From positions 39,548,791-39,612,790 of the forward strand of contig NC_081412.1 in the NCBI RefSeq assembly GCF_030272615.1: a stretch of DNA of 64,000 nucleotides, given 5' to 3'. The stretch is from Cryptomeria japonica (Eukaryota > Streptophyta > Pinopsida > Cupressales > Cupressaceae). The position numbers and the translations under genes were made by a program. The notes beneath the pieces were generated by a model, which saw only the letters and a list, made by a program, of their open reading frames with translations, had not been told where the DNA came from and searched no databases. Shown here piece by piece: positions 38,161-50,170 of the stretch (its first letter is position 1; the number at the start of each line of letters is the position of its first letter).

Positions 38161-38389
38161 ACCTCTTAGGTTTCAGCCTCCAATCCTCCTATGGCCACTG
38201 ATGGGATGCGAGGACAATGACCCACCATACAGTGAAGCAGCAGAACGTACCAGATGGAAGAGATTGGAGAAAATAAAAGGATTCTACTAGAACTTATCTA
38301 ATGGCGGTTCTGGACAGGTTACTCTAGGAAATTTCCGAATTAATGCCAGAATCCAAAATTTTCTTGTTGTTGAAGGATCAACAAGAAGT

Positions 38390-38404
38390 TAGGTTAGGGG
38401 GAGA
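38390..38404 (+). other. Polypurine tract before the 3' LTR
   Basis: The AGGTTAGGGGGAGA-type purine-rich stretch immediately precedes the 3' LTR start at 38405, as expected for the plus-strand primer of an LTR retrotransposon. Confidence 0.7.
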
Positions 38405-39605
38405 TGATGAGCCTAAATAATGGCTCTATTTTGATAGATTTTTTATCTAATACTCCTTCCTAGGTCTTATGATTAGATGACATTTGGATTATAATATTCT
38501 TCTAAGTTGATACCTTTTAAGTGTTTCTGAAACTGGTTTAACTTATACTTAAGAATGTCATATAATGATTTTAAATGATCTATCTATGCAAATATCTAAA
38601 ATCAATTATAAATATGGTTTACATTCTATCATGTTAGCATTAGTATATACACATGTTTGTTGTGCACATTAATATCATGATGCGGGGTCAGTAAAGGTGA
38701 AGTAAAGACAAATGGCGGTTTAAAGGAGCATCAAGTATATAACTGCAATATAGACCCAGTCAGAGAAATGCAGTAATGATCGAAACCACTTGACCAATTC
38801 TTCAACAGATTGATTTATAGTTGTTCTTAGTGGAGCTTAGATCTAGGAAGCAAGTCATGCTCTATTTTCTCAGATGCAGGACAAATGTTGTTTTGTTGTC
38901 CTGCACTGACTTCTTCTTCTCTTGTTAATAAATCTTGTTCACCTATTCTGTAGGGATGTGGTTGATCAGTTAGAAGTTCGTTATAAGTTTTCCTATAAAT
39001 AAAGGGATCTCTCTCCTCTCGGGGATAGCAGAGAATGACCCTAATATTTTGTAATACACCGTCTTCTGGTATTGTTTATGTATTTTCCAATAAAGATGAA
39101 ATAAAGATATCAATGTGATTTTGAATGATTAGATAATCGTAATCTGAAGTTCTAGAAATACTCACTCAAGGGGGCCCACTTGGTGAGTAATCCTTTGTAT
39201 GTTCCAATTATTTTTATACTTTTGTAGCAGTTGTTTGTTCTTGCACCCATAGGAAACAGTTCTTGTGTCTGTTCCTGCAGCCACAACAGCAGAGTAGTTC
39301 CTACTGCCCGCCAGAACTTTATCATTTAACAGTAATTGTTTGAAGTAATTTCCAATTGTAGGATTACATATTAGTTCATTTGAGATTTTGTGTGTTTACT
39401 TTAAGAAGAATTTCCTTTCCTGCAGTAATATAGAATGGTTGCAATATGAACTTGGTGCACATACAGTGCTAGCCCATTTCAAGTTTACGTCCTTGGTTGA
39501 TAACTAAATGAGCCTTTGCCACAGGAAAAGTTAGCTATTCAAGGATATTCAATCTCTGAATTGTGTTTTATTACCTAGTTGCCATTCCAGTTGTAAGGAC
39601 AAACA
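38405..39605 (+). repeat. 3' LTR of the Athila/Tat-like element
   Basis: Begins TGATGAGCCTAAATAATGG and ends AAGGACAAACA. It matches the 5' LTR along its full length at about 94% identity by eye. Confidence 0.92.
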
Positions 39606-40985
39606 TACATGTTGGTGGTGACATGTTTGCAGGTACCAGACATCAACTCCACCTGACTTCATAGGTCAAAGCGTGTCTTATCCCAATGGCAAGTTGAATG
39701 AAGGTGACATGAGAACCCACCCTATACTCTAGGTTTAAGTTGAGCACCCTTGTCAGTTTAGTGTCTTGGTGTGAGTTATTGTTTGGTGTCTAGTGATTCC
39801 TTGGGTCATCCCATGTTGGATTGCTTGTGTAGTGTTGTGTTTATTGATTAGTTAATTATTAATTAATTAATTGATTAAATTAATTAATATAGTTTAATAA
39901 TGTTAAATTAAATTAATAGATTAATACAGTTTATAATAATAAATTAAATATATAGTTGGTATAAATATTTAAATAATAATGTGTTGTTATTAAAATTAAT
40001 AGATTAATATGGTTTATAATAATAAATTAAATATATAGCTGGTATAAATATTTAAGTAATAATATGTTGTTATTCTTATTGATTCCTTGGTTTTATATTT
40101 TAATTAATGGTTTTATATCACCTTGGGTTATCAAGGATTATTTATTAATTATTTGTGGTATTTATTTATACCCTTGATTATTTAATTGAAAGGGCTTTTA
40201 TAATTATTTGTGCCCATGATTTTATGAGTTGTTTATATTATTATTCTCTTCTTACACTTTTGGGTTAATTAATAAATTCTCTCTACCTACCCTATTATTC
40301 TATTGGTTGAATTATTGGGTAAGTTAATTAAATAATATCTTATTATTCTTACCTTGGTTTTTGAGAAGGGTTGGTAAGAAATATATTTTATTCTATTATT
40401 TTGATTGGCCAACATTTTCATATAGTTTGTCTTTGATTTTCTATTTAATGGTTTTCCTGTGCATTCACCTGGGTTGGCCTCCGGGAAGGATTTTTGCACA
40501 TTTGGTTGTGGCAAGTTGTTTGGATTTGGATTTGTTGCTTGGAGATTGTTTGGCTTGGTTGGAGTTTTGGATTTATCTTCAATAGATCTTCTCTTGGCCA
40601 TAACTTCTATTGTTTCAAGTCAGAGATTCTAATCCATGTTCTTCACAGTTGGTTTTTTTTCAAAGATTGTATGCTCTGTGTTTTCTCAAAAAGATTGTAT
40701 TTGGGTATTGAATTAATTTTATAATATAGTATGGGATTTTATTATTATTTCTATAAGGATATTTTAAGCTCTGTTTATGCTTCCTATATTTTGTTTGTTG
40801 ACTCTACCGAAAGTTTATTTCTTCGAGTCTAATTGGTGCTTTTATTTGATCTCCTTGAGCTTGGATTTTTAGCCCTTAGTTTTTTTATTGTGTAAGTGAT
40901 CTTTTTTATTATATTTTTGGCAATCATTTTGGGCTCTGCAATTTTTATTTTGCTTTTCATTATTTTGATTTTTGTCGGTGTGAAT
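39606..40985. other. AT-rich part of the outer LTR
   Basis: Non-coding. Two near-identical stretches (TTTATAATAATAAATTAAAT, at about 39929 and 40013) form an imperfect 84-bp repeat. It is interpreted as part of the probable outer LTR 28200-43463. Confidence 0.4.
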
Positions 40986-41233
40986 GCGCTAAAACTACAT
41001 AAGTGCTAATGTTTTTAGCAAAAGCGTTGTTCTTTTCATCAAAGGCGCTAACCTGTACGGTATAAGCGCTAAACAGTTTAATGAATGTGCTAAATGGTTT
41101 TAGATGCACTAATAGATTTGATAAATGTGCTATTCTATCTAATAAAGGCGTTTCATCGAATAAAAACGCTAAAACAATAAATAAAGGCACTGCAGGATTT
41201 TGTAAAAGCACTGCCCTGCGGAGTGTATGCGAT
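40986..41233. repeat. Minisatellite with 21-bp period, core GCGCT
   Basis: The pentamer GCGCT or a one-base variant begins at 40986, 41003, 41024, 41045, 41066, 41087, 41106, 41127, 41148, 41166, 41187, 41208 and 41229. Most spacings are exactly 21 bases, with a few of 17-19. A rough unit is AAAGGCGCTAAA plus variable AT-rich sequence. It sits in the probable outer LTR. Confidence 0.8.
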
Positions 41234-43463
41234 GTTCAATCTGTCTAAGTCAAGTTTTGCCAGTTTTGGGTAATTTTCTAGATTTTTGTAATTATTTTCC
41301 AATTTTCAGAGGCTGTTTTCTGATGCCTGAGTTATGCCAGGAAGGATGTATGAGTTGATTGATGCATTACTTGGTTGATTTGGCATATTTGTGAGATTCT
41401 TGTAAGTCGAGCTCTTGATTGAATTATTTATGTTGGTTCTTGATTGTGCATTGGTTAAGCCCGTGGTCTTGTTGAGATATTTTCATGATGTGTATTTTAT
41501 CCCAAGGTCTAGGTGCATGCAAGGGGGAGAATGGGCTTCTTAGTGAGTGACTGGGATCACATGGAGTGGGCTGCCAGGTTTACCTGGGGTCTAGATCACT
41601 GGGTATCTCACGGGAAGTTTTCCTTGTAAACAAGTGATAACCTAATTAAAATACTTGGGTTAGGTAGATTAGTTAATCTTAATAAGATAATAAAATATGT
41701 TAGCCTATTTGCCTTGCCCTGTGGTAGGGGACCGAGATAGGACTGGGAAGGACTTGACAACCCAAGTAAGCTAATCTTCCTCACTCCATAAAGGGAGATG
41801 GCTCAACATGTGCTTTGGGATAACCGGGACCAGTGCCTAGGTAACCACATGTTGCATGTGATGACACTCTTTTCCCTACATGTAGGTCCTAGTGCCTTAA
41901 TCCTTGTTTTGATATGTTGCCTCTAGAGGTTTCGTATTGGAATTCATGTTTTGTATCCTTGTATGTTTCAGTCTTTCATTTGGATGTTAGGTGTCAGCCT
42001 AGATCTAGAGTGTGAGTGGGATCTTGTGTCATCTCCTAGCACAGGGGGTGGTTCCTTTGGTTCCACATGGTCGGGTGGTTTGATGCTTTCTTCCATTGGG
42101 ATGCTCTTCGTTGGATGCTTTGTGTAGATGTGGATCTCTTATCTCTTCAGTTATGGATGGATGCTTGTGGTAGATTAATGTATATGATTATATGGCATTT
42201 ATAGATATTGATCACGATGTAATTGTAATGTAGAGGATAACTATGTTCCTTGATGTAAAAGGATGTTGTACTCATGTAAAAAGGTAGATTGTATACTAGG
42301 TGAACTTAATGGTGTATCATGTGATATTGTGTTGGATATGGATTGATGGATATGCATTTAATATTGTGGGGAAAATGGGAATGTGATATATCATCTTGGG
42401 ATTAGTTTGTGATGTTGGATTTTGAATAAATGATTGGGATTAGGAACATTTAGTATTGGTGAACTTTAAAAGAACTTAAAAGGGATGGTAAATGTATGCA
42501 TAGTAGTTGGATGTATTCATGTTATAAAATAGTGAATGATCATATATGCATGGAAAAAATAGTTGATATTGGAGTAAGTATGTGATTGGATCATGGTGGT
42601 AAATGTGTTATCACGTTTATGATATGTTATTCATATGATTGTAATTGTATTATAGTTGGTATTTAGGGTTATGACATGATTTGTAATGATGAGACTATGA
42701 GATGTATGGTGATGATCTTGTATAATGGAATGAATATAATATAGGAATTGTGGTTGATTATCAATATCATGTAGATAAGATGTCATTCATGTGATTTCAA
42801 TGAAAGATAGGAGAGATTTAAGATTCTTGCATTAATGCATTTAGGATAAGGGAAATGATCATGTTAGGAACTTAAATGCATGTGTAGTGTGGATAAAAGA
42901 TATGTAAGAATAAATATGCCAATGCACTAGTATTGCAATTACCATTGTAAATGGATAATGAACATGTAGTTAGGAAATGGTTAAGGATTAAAACACATTT
43001 GGATTTGGATCATAAAATGAACCTAAGAAAGGGGTTAATCTTGCATAAAGAGGTGATCATATCATGTTAGATAGATGATGGAATAGAATGCATCTCATAA
43101 TGTTTGAATGATCTAGTTGTTTGCATGTCATGTTGGAAACAAATATATAAGATGAATTTAAATATGGTAAAAGATTAATTAATAACAGGTGTAATAATCA
43201 AGTAAGTAGAAAGATATTGCTTATGAATAGGTTAAGTAATGACGTTGAAATGCCCTAGGGAAGGCTAATGTTGTGATGTGTTGTTTCCACTTGCGTAACG
43301 TTCCTATATGAATGATGGCAAAAGATGTTATTTAGTTAATGGATGTTCATTGCACATGAGTTGTTATTTGTGTTAGTTGCATTAGTAGAAGTTTTAAATT
43401 TTTTAATCTATATTTACTTGTTAGTTAGTGTATTTTCTCTAGGGTGTTTTGGTGGGCATTACA
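41234..43463. other. Remainder of the probable outer LTR
   Basis: Non-coding. It includes a GC-richer block (41.5-42.1 kb, with CCAGGTTTACCTGGGG) followed by a long GATG/TATG-rich stretch without coding similarity, ending GGGCATTACA at 43463. Confidence 0.4.
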
Positions 43464-43472
43464 GTAACCATC

Positions 43473-43503
43473 ATGCATCTTAACTATCATCGTTAAGATG
43501 CAT
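43473..43503. repeat. Perfect 12-bp inverted repeat, 7-nt loop
   Basis: ATGCATCTTAAC (43473-43484), loop TATCATC, then GTTAAGATGCAT (43492-43503). The stem lies just outside the right edge of the probable outer LTR. No U-run follows, and its function is unknown. Confidence 0.7.
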
Positions 43504-44263
43504 CATTCCTAGTAAGGCCATGTTGTTCTTTGGATATATCATTTCCACATCAACAACACACTCCACCATCAATTAATTGATCTTTGGCTTTGCAACTTGC
43601 TTCAAGCAAGATCATGTTTATCTTTGTATCACTTTATGCATACATGATTTATTGTTCATTTCCATTATCTTTTATCTTGTATTGGTATCAATACTTGTAT
43701 CTTACCCACCTCAACCATATCACAGTCTTTCATATCGTGGTACTTTACAATATAGAGTTGCTTACTACTTTTTTCTATGCATGAGACACATCATCACCTT
43801 GATCTTCTATGAATTAGTGCATAATTTATAGTGCTATGACAAATAAATAAATATTAGTCCAACATAACATAATTGGTTATTTCCTACACCATCCAACACA
43901 CTCCATTGCATTACCCACCATTTCCATCTCTTATATAAACCCTCCATTCATAATACATTGTCTCCTCATCCTTTTGTCACCTATCCCTTAATCTCTTCTA
44001 TCCCATAATATTATACCATCTCTCCTCATCTTACATATTTTCATCCATTTTGAGAGGACATTCATGTTCTCCAAATTCATTTGTCCTCTCAAAGGGACAT
44101 CATCTCCCTATAATCATTTCACGTAGTCACTCCAAATGACTAGGGTATCTTCCCTAATATAATCATTTTCTTCTTATCTTCTCATGTAACCAAGTACTAC
44201 ATTTCATTCTTCTTTGAAATAATGTTAAACACTATCTCAAAGAGGAGAAAAAAATTGTTGTTA
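43504..44263. other. Intergenic, nothing recognised
   Basis: AT-rich, with short frames only. No domain or repeat edge is supported apart from the LTR-like sequence beginning about 44264. Confidence 0.4.
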
Positions 44264-46953
44264 TGAATAGGCATTTTACCTAACTAGTTTAATTAGTGGG
44301 GACCTATTCACATGTTAACTTAGGTCCTACAAATATTCTCTATAATTTTTAGTTGTCTAGAAAAGATCTTATGCTATCTTATCCTTTTAACTTTTATGTA
44401 CTCCCTTTTCCTATAATTGTATCATGTTATAGGATTAAGACACATGTTAGCATCTTGTTTAACCCTATCACTCACCTTGCCTTTATAATCAAAGCTATTG
44501 TACACTTTGTACCATATCCCATAGATAATCTTTTGGTTATATCTCATGGATCTTAATATTAAACAAGCTCATTTTTTTCATACTCTCTTGTGGAAGGTAT
44601 ATTTGTTTTTGTAGGTGATCCTAGAGTTTTGAGCTAATCTTTAGCTTCTACATAGTATTAGAGTCATAGCCATGCAAAACTCTTTTTAGATTTGAGGGTA
44701 GAGATATTGTCAAATGAGAGATCTTGGTGGAATTAGTTAAGTTGAGTATGCTCTATGGAGATTTACTCTTTGTGGGTTTCTAGTTTAGGTTTATTTTGGC
44801 ATTTGTTGGATTAGGTCTAACCTCACCATTGATTCCAAGGTGTTAATCAAGGTTGAGATTGTCTTTTGTTTCATCCAAATTTGATATATTTTTCTAGATC
44901 TACAAGGGTTTCAAGTAGGGTGAAGGCTACTAGATTCAAGAGGAAGCTAAATTTTTGGAGCATTTTGGGCTAAAATAGACCCTGATATTGTGTCTGAAAG
45001 ACCAACAAACCTAAAGATTGTCTATCAAATCATCAAAATTTATCATTGTTACCTAGGTCATAATAGGTTTTTGTACCATTATTTCGGTCGTACAAATCCA
45101 TAATTCACTTCGTGATACAATTTTTTCACCACAAGCCTGAAATCATGGTCGATAGATAGGAATTGACATAAAATTTAGAATGTTCCCTACATTGCACAAA
45201 CATTGTGAAAGTCTACATACTTTGTAGTATGACTCCGCATCAATGCCTATCTCATCCATCTTATCGATGTACATCGATCGTTCAAATTAAATATGTTATT
45301 ATTTATCATTATCAAATTAATTCCTATATCTCTTGGTTTGTAGGAAATGATCATAATATATATGTTTGGGGGCTCCATTTTTTAGCACGCAGTGTGACCA
45401 CCACTCAATGTCAACCCATCACTGTCGGTTGAGCAATGGTATCACCTCCAACGGTAATTTTTTTAACCCACCAATGCAATGTCAGTCATATTGTGATTGT
45501 ATTTTTAGCACCTAGGCACTAATTTTGACCCCTTAGGAGCCCCAATTGGGTATTTGTGTCTCTAAAGAATAACTTTTCACTAGGCTATCATTTTTTTCGT
45601 AAATGATATATCATTAAAAAATGGTTTTGTGTACTTTGAAATGGTGTAGATGAATTTGGTAGAGTTTGTTATAGGTGATCTTTTTCCTCGTTAAAGTCAA
45701 ACTTTTCCTTTTGGACCTCTAGGCTCATAACTTTTTTCCATGATCTCCAATTTTTGTGATTTTTGTAGTGTTAAAAAGGTATTGAGGAACTCTATCATTA
45801 TGCCCATGCACTTTTTCTAGTTTCAGCCTTAGTTACATACACGTTATTCAATTTTTTGACCGTATGGAATTAATTGATTACTTGGATATCTTGACTCCTG
45901 GAGGGGTTCTATATTTTTGGGAATGCTTCATTTATAGTATTCATCATATTTAGGAATTTTTATTTCGCATTGAGGGTTTTTGTCTTTGTAATTTTGGAGA
46001 AATCTCATTGTTGATAATGGGTTTTTAATTTCTTACATCTCTAATCATATTGAAAAGGGAAAACTATAAATAATAGAGAGATGAAATCATAAAACATCTC
46101 CATTGGCTTCATGTATCATTTGTATGGTCTTTTTCTCCCCACAAGGTACACCTAATAACAAATTTGCTTGGAATTGTAAAAGGGATCATGTCTTAGGAGT
46201 TATTGTAATGCATGTCGATGATGACATATTAAAGTCTATTCATAATTTTGAGTGCCCTCATGCTCTTTGGATTAAAACTTGAGAGATATGTGGAGATCAT
46301 GATACTTAACCATTCCCAGTTTCATATTGTCTCATGCATCTTCACTTTTTAGAAAGGATATCCTATGATTGTGATACTATTTAAGAGTTTGATTCTTTGG
46401 AGTACTATGAAACTCTAGAAGATGAGGATGATATTTCTTTAGAGATTCCTAATTCTCAATTTTTGATAGTTGTTGTACCTTCAACTTCATTAATTCCATA
46501 TTTATAATCATTGATTTAGTCTTCCATCATTCTTGTTCAATGAGACCATCATCGTCTTTCAAATTTGGAGGACATATTTGAGGGGTTATATCTCCTCCTT
46601 GACAAAATTAATTGCACTCCTATTGTCAAACCATCATTGTTTTTGGAGATTAAACATCAACATCAAATTTTTAATGGGGAAAAATCAACTAAAGATGGCT
46701 CTGCTATGCCCTTCAGCTGTTAGGGTTTTGGCTCGCAACCACTATTGGTTCCTTGAGCTTGGGAGTTACGCAGGTGATGCTTTCCACTTTTTTGGTGTGG
46801 ATATGGGTAAAGGATGTTGTTATCAACTCAAGCCTTTCAATGGGGTTACGATTCCTAGGGGGTGCCATGGGAGAGCTACGCCAGGTCTCTGCAAAGCAAC
46901 CGGTAAGGGTGGTCATAGGATCTTCATTCAAGATGTGGGGGAAAGGGAGAGGG

Positions 46954-48511
46954 TGTAACATGCCCATTGTTCTACCCATATAACTTACTAAGTTTTTAAC
47001 CCACAAGTGAATGAAATAAATTGCCAACATACAAGTAATATAAATTTTCCTTTTTCCATTTCATAAACAATAGACAAATTTGAAATAATTCCCATTTCAA
47101 CTTTTCCATTTCATCATAAATCATATACAATATCATTTTCATAAATATATGAAAGTATTTACATTTTTCCTTTTCAAATTTCCATTTACTTTAGGAATAT
47201 TGGAATACATACAAAGATTCTTATGAGCTTAGTGGAACATAGGAGAAACAAATGCTCCAGATGTCTTTGTTGGCATACATCCTCAAATTTCGGCTGCTAA
47301 ATTCATGAGGAAGAGCATCACTCAAGCGATTTTCCACCCATCCAAGACTTTATAGCCCCTCATGCCTCTTCTATTAGAAGCGACCCAACCCTTCAATGAA
47401 GAGATTGGTTTGGTGACCTCAAAATAATAGCCTTATGAGCATGGTGGTGTGTCCTACATAACTAGAGATACCATACATTGGCCAAAATCTACATGTTTGA
47501 CATTCCCTATCTAGTATGTAATTCTGGAGCACAATGAACCAACAATGTAGACAATGGTAACCTACACTACTTTGGGCAAATAATTCATCATCTAGTACTT
47601 TGAGTGTGATTCGTATGTCCACCTATTTCATTTCTATTAAGTAAACTAACCTTTATTCTATTCCCATATCATTCCTATAAGGTAAATAATAAAATGACTA
47701 ACTAGGTTAATCTCATCCACAAATTTACCTAACCTCAAGTTTAACCAAATCAATCATTCCTATATTCTAGAGATACACACCATAGCATAGTTCTAACTTA
47801 GCCATTACATACACATATGTAAAATATATTCATAAAGATTATCAAACTTTTCTATCAACTCAAGAACGCATATCCTATGAGTAGCACAATTTCAATCATT
47901 GCTTCAATTAGCCTCCTACAATATCTTATTCTATAGACATAACATATCACAATATAAAAGAAAATATAGAATCCTCATGCTTGGATTATAGCTTCCTTGG
48001 AAATATTGATTCCTTCTCACAATCATGTTGGCTTCACAACTTATCCACTAACATAGAGTCTCACAAGCTCTCAAAGATAACAACTATCCTACTTCCTCAC
48101 AATACTAAACTATTCTCTTTCTCTCAATGAAAGACAATGAAAACAATGAACAATATGTAAAATGAAAAGAGATTATGGAGATAAAAAGATGAGATGAGAT
48201 GATAGATGCTCCAAGAGAGCTCCTCTTTTTCTACACAAGTTTGAGAGACTTAGTGTTGTAATTGAGTTCTCTAAATTGCCACCAATTTCTCTCCCATCAC
48301 CACCACTAAGACTATGTGGCTGCTCTTCTAACTGCAAAGTCGACACATAAACAGTCCTACAAAGTTCTACTACGAATCATCCTTAATTACTTAGTCAAAT
48401 GATGATTAACAACACTTACTACTTACCTAAACAATTAGGTTCTTATCACAAAAACCACATACCTTATCAACTAAGTCGACCTTAATTCTAACAAAATTAC
48501 CAATGCGTACT
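46954..48511 (+). repeat. LTR-like sequence starting TGTAACATGCCC
   Basis: TGTAACATGCCC is a common start for plant gypsy LTRs, and a sharp change in composition occurs here, from a GC-richer patch (46.7-46.95 kb) to AT-rich non-coding sequence. The right edge and target duplication could not be fixed; it may continue past the MITE pair to about 49140. Confidence 0.35.
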
Positions 48512-48747
48512 CATGAGGGCATCATTGGTTGGGCAATATTATATCATGTGTTTTCATATTGGGGGGTTTAATATCCCAAAAATGAGGGTACAATATATTG
48601 CCTATCGGTGAAAATAGGGGGCTTTTAATCCAAGGTGTATGTTGGGAAGGGGTGGAAAAAAAGGATTTTAGGGCAATATAGGGGGATTCTTTAGTATGCC
48701 ATGAACATACGTGATATAACCCAGGTTCACTAAGCGAAGCCCTCATG
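48512..48747. mobile_element. MITE copy 1, inverted-repeat ends
   Basis: 236 bp, starting CATGAGGGCATC and ending GAAGCCCTCATG. Its subterminal sequences (ATATTATATCATG on the left, CGTGATATAACC on the right) are also roughly inverted. It is homologous to copy 2, sharing TTTAATATCCCAAAAATGAG and a GGGGTGGAAAAAAAGGA word. The superfamily is unclear because no target duplication was recognised. Confidence 0.6.
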
Positions 48748-48765
48748 TGCATACTTCCTTATGAT

Positions 48766-49063
48766 CATGGGGGCTTCACTAAATAGGCAATATCATATCA
48801 CATGCATTCATATTGGGGAGTTTAATATCCCAAAAATGAGGGTACAATATATTGCCTATTGGTAAAAATAGGGGGGTTTTTAATTTGGGCTATGAAAAAA
48901 TGCAATATTTTGTGCAAATATGGGGGCTTTCAATTCAGGTTGTGTATTAGGAGGGGGTGGAAAAAAAGGAGTTTAGGGCAATATTTTTTGAAAATAGGGG
49001 GATTATTTAGTATTCCATGGATGTAGGTGATATAACCGAGGTTCACTAAGTGAAGCCACCATG
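48766..49063. mobile_element. MITE copy 2, inverted-repeat ends
   Basis: 298 bp, starting CATGGGGGCTTCACTAAATA and ending CTAAGTGAAGCCACCATG. The inverted ends extend inward for about 45 bp with interruptions. It lies only 18 bases after copy 1 in the same orientation and carries an extra segment (AAAAATGCAATATTTTGTGC) that copy 1 lacks. Confidence 0.65.
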
Positions 49064-49149
49064 CCTATGTCTAAGGGTGTTTTTCCTATTAACTAGGTCG
49101 ATGCCTAGTTGACCACTTCACATTCCCCTCTTTCTTATTATAGGGCACT

Positions 49150-50170
49150 ATTAGTACACATGGACTGATTACCATTTAAATGAGTCGATGTTTGGTCAAA
49201 TGTATTGACCACTATGCACTAAATCCAACCACAAAATCCTTCGACAAAGTCCCAACTTGGGTAAGACTTTCATACCTTCCTTTGCAATTCTGTTTGAGTC
49301 CCATGTTGAGGATATTGGAGATTCATTGGGTAGATATTTGGGAGTGGATGAGGGTTCCCTAGGGTTTCAAAACATGAATTTTTCTCGTATTCTAGTTAAC
49401 ATGGATTTAAAAAAAAAATTTCCACTGATTTGTTTTTGAAATCTGGAGAGGGAAATTGGTTGCAACCAAAGGATTATGAGGGCATCTCTTTTCGATGTCG
49501 TTGATGATTCAAGATGGGTCATATTGCTACAAGATGTGAATAGAAAAAAATAAGCAAGCATGGAATGTGGTGGGAAAATGCTTTTGTTACCTATTACGTG
49601 GTGGAAAATGGTAGCCAAAATGTTCCCCCACAAGCCTCACCGGAGATGGGTGTCACTAGTAAGCTCAATGATTCCACATATCAATGTTATGACACCTCTC
49701 CTTTTGTGCCCAAAGGAGACCTCGAGGCTTTGGCTAATGCCAATGTTGATGTTGGTGAGAGAGATGATAGAATGGGTAAGGATAGTAATCAAGACTTGAG
49801 AACAGAAATTAGCTCAAAGGAAAGAGATGGTGATGGGCCGACAAAAAATGTAAATCAAGGTTGGGTAGAGAGCTCGGGTATAAGGTAGGTTACTATGGAT
49901 GAATCCAAGAAAGAGTTGCAGGAAGCTAGGAGTTAGGAGGAAGGTTTGATAGGGGTGAAGAGGAAGAAAGACAAGAGATTTAGTGGAAGTTTCCTTCAAT
50001 ATGCTTCTCTGCTTTCATGATAAGGGCAAAACCAAAACCAATATGTAATGTTTGGCCTATTAAGGGGTATTGCACTTGGGTACCTTTTTGGTTTTGGGAG
50101 GGAGCTCCCTTGATAGCCTCACCTAGTTCGAGCTAGGTTTAAATATCGATATATTAATATAAATATGAAA
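49150..50170 (+). mobile_element. LINE fragment, ORF1 with DUF4283-type domain
   Basis: ORF1-type protein pieces of a plant L1-like element are visible. KSFDKVPTWVRLSYLPLQF (about 49.23 kb) leads in another frame to VEDIGDSLGRYLGVDEGSLG and ILVNMDLKKKF, then a zinc-knuckle-like region (DYEGISFRCRR, 49.47 kb) and a hydrophilic tail to about 50.02 kb. Frame changes and stops show it is dead. No endonuclease or reverse transcriptase follows. The end at about 50.17 kb (ATCGATATATTAATATAAAT) resembles a LINE 3' tail, so the middle has probably been lost. Confidence 0.7.

Larger units (their letters stand above)
28486..39605 (+). mobile_element. Athila/Tat-like Ty3/gypsy retrotransposon, both LTRs present, broken
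   Basis: An 11,120-bp element with LTRs at 28486-29709 and 38405-39605 and target sites TACGT (28481-28485) and TACAT (39606-39610). The primer site at 29714-29732 (TGGCGCCATTGTCGGGGAT) resembles the complement of the tRNA-Asp 3' end, as in Athila-type elements. Parts in order: gag, protease, reverse transcriptase, RNase H, integrase, then an unusual extra 3' coding block, and a purine-rich tract just before the 3' LTR. By eye the LTRs differ at about 74 of some 1190 aligned bases (about 6%) plus two small indels. At published conifer rates of roughly 0.7-2.2 substitutions per site per billion years that is about 15-45 million years; faster angiosperm rates would make it only a few million. 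It is a fossil with on the order of ten breaks and cannot be autonomous as it stands. Confidence 0.92.
28200..43463 (-). mobile_element. Probable large solo LTR split by the 28486-39605 element
   Basis: GTAAC at 28195-28199 followed by TATAGTGCC matches GGGCATTACA followed by GTAAC at 43464-43468: a 5-bp TSD with near-complementary ends. If correct, the outer LTR comprises 28200-28485 and 39606-43463, about 4.1 kb in total, and the Athila/Tat-like element inserted into it. The minus-strand reading (TGTAATGCCCACC) looks like the promoter-side end of a plant gypsy LTR, hence the strand. No coding interior belonging to it was found. The right part carries the 21-bp-period array at 40986-41233. 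Confidence 0.45.

Noticed and set aside
46533-46958. 141-codon plus-strand frame, partly GC-rich
   Set aside because: It spans the junction between retroelement sequence and an LTR-like start and encodes nothing recognisable. The GC-rich patch has overlapping frames on both strands.
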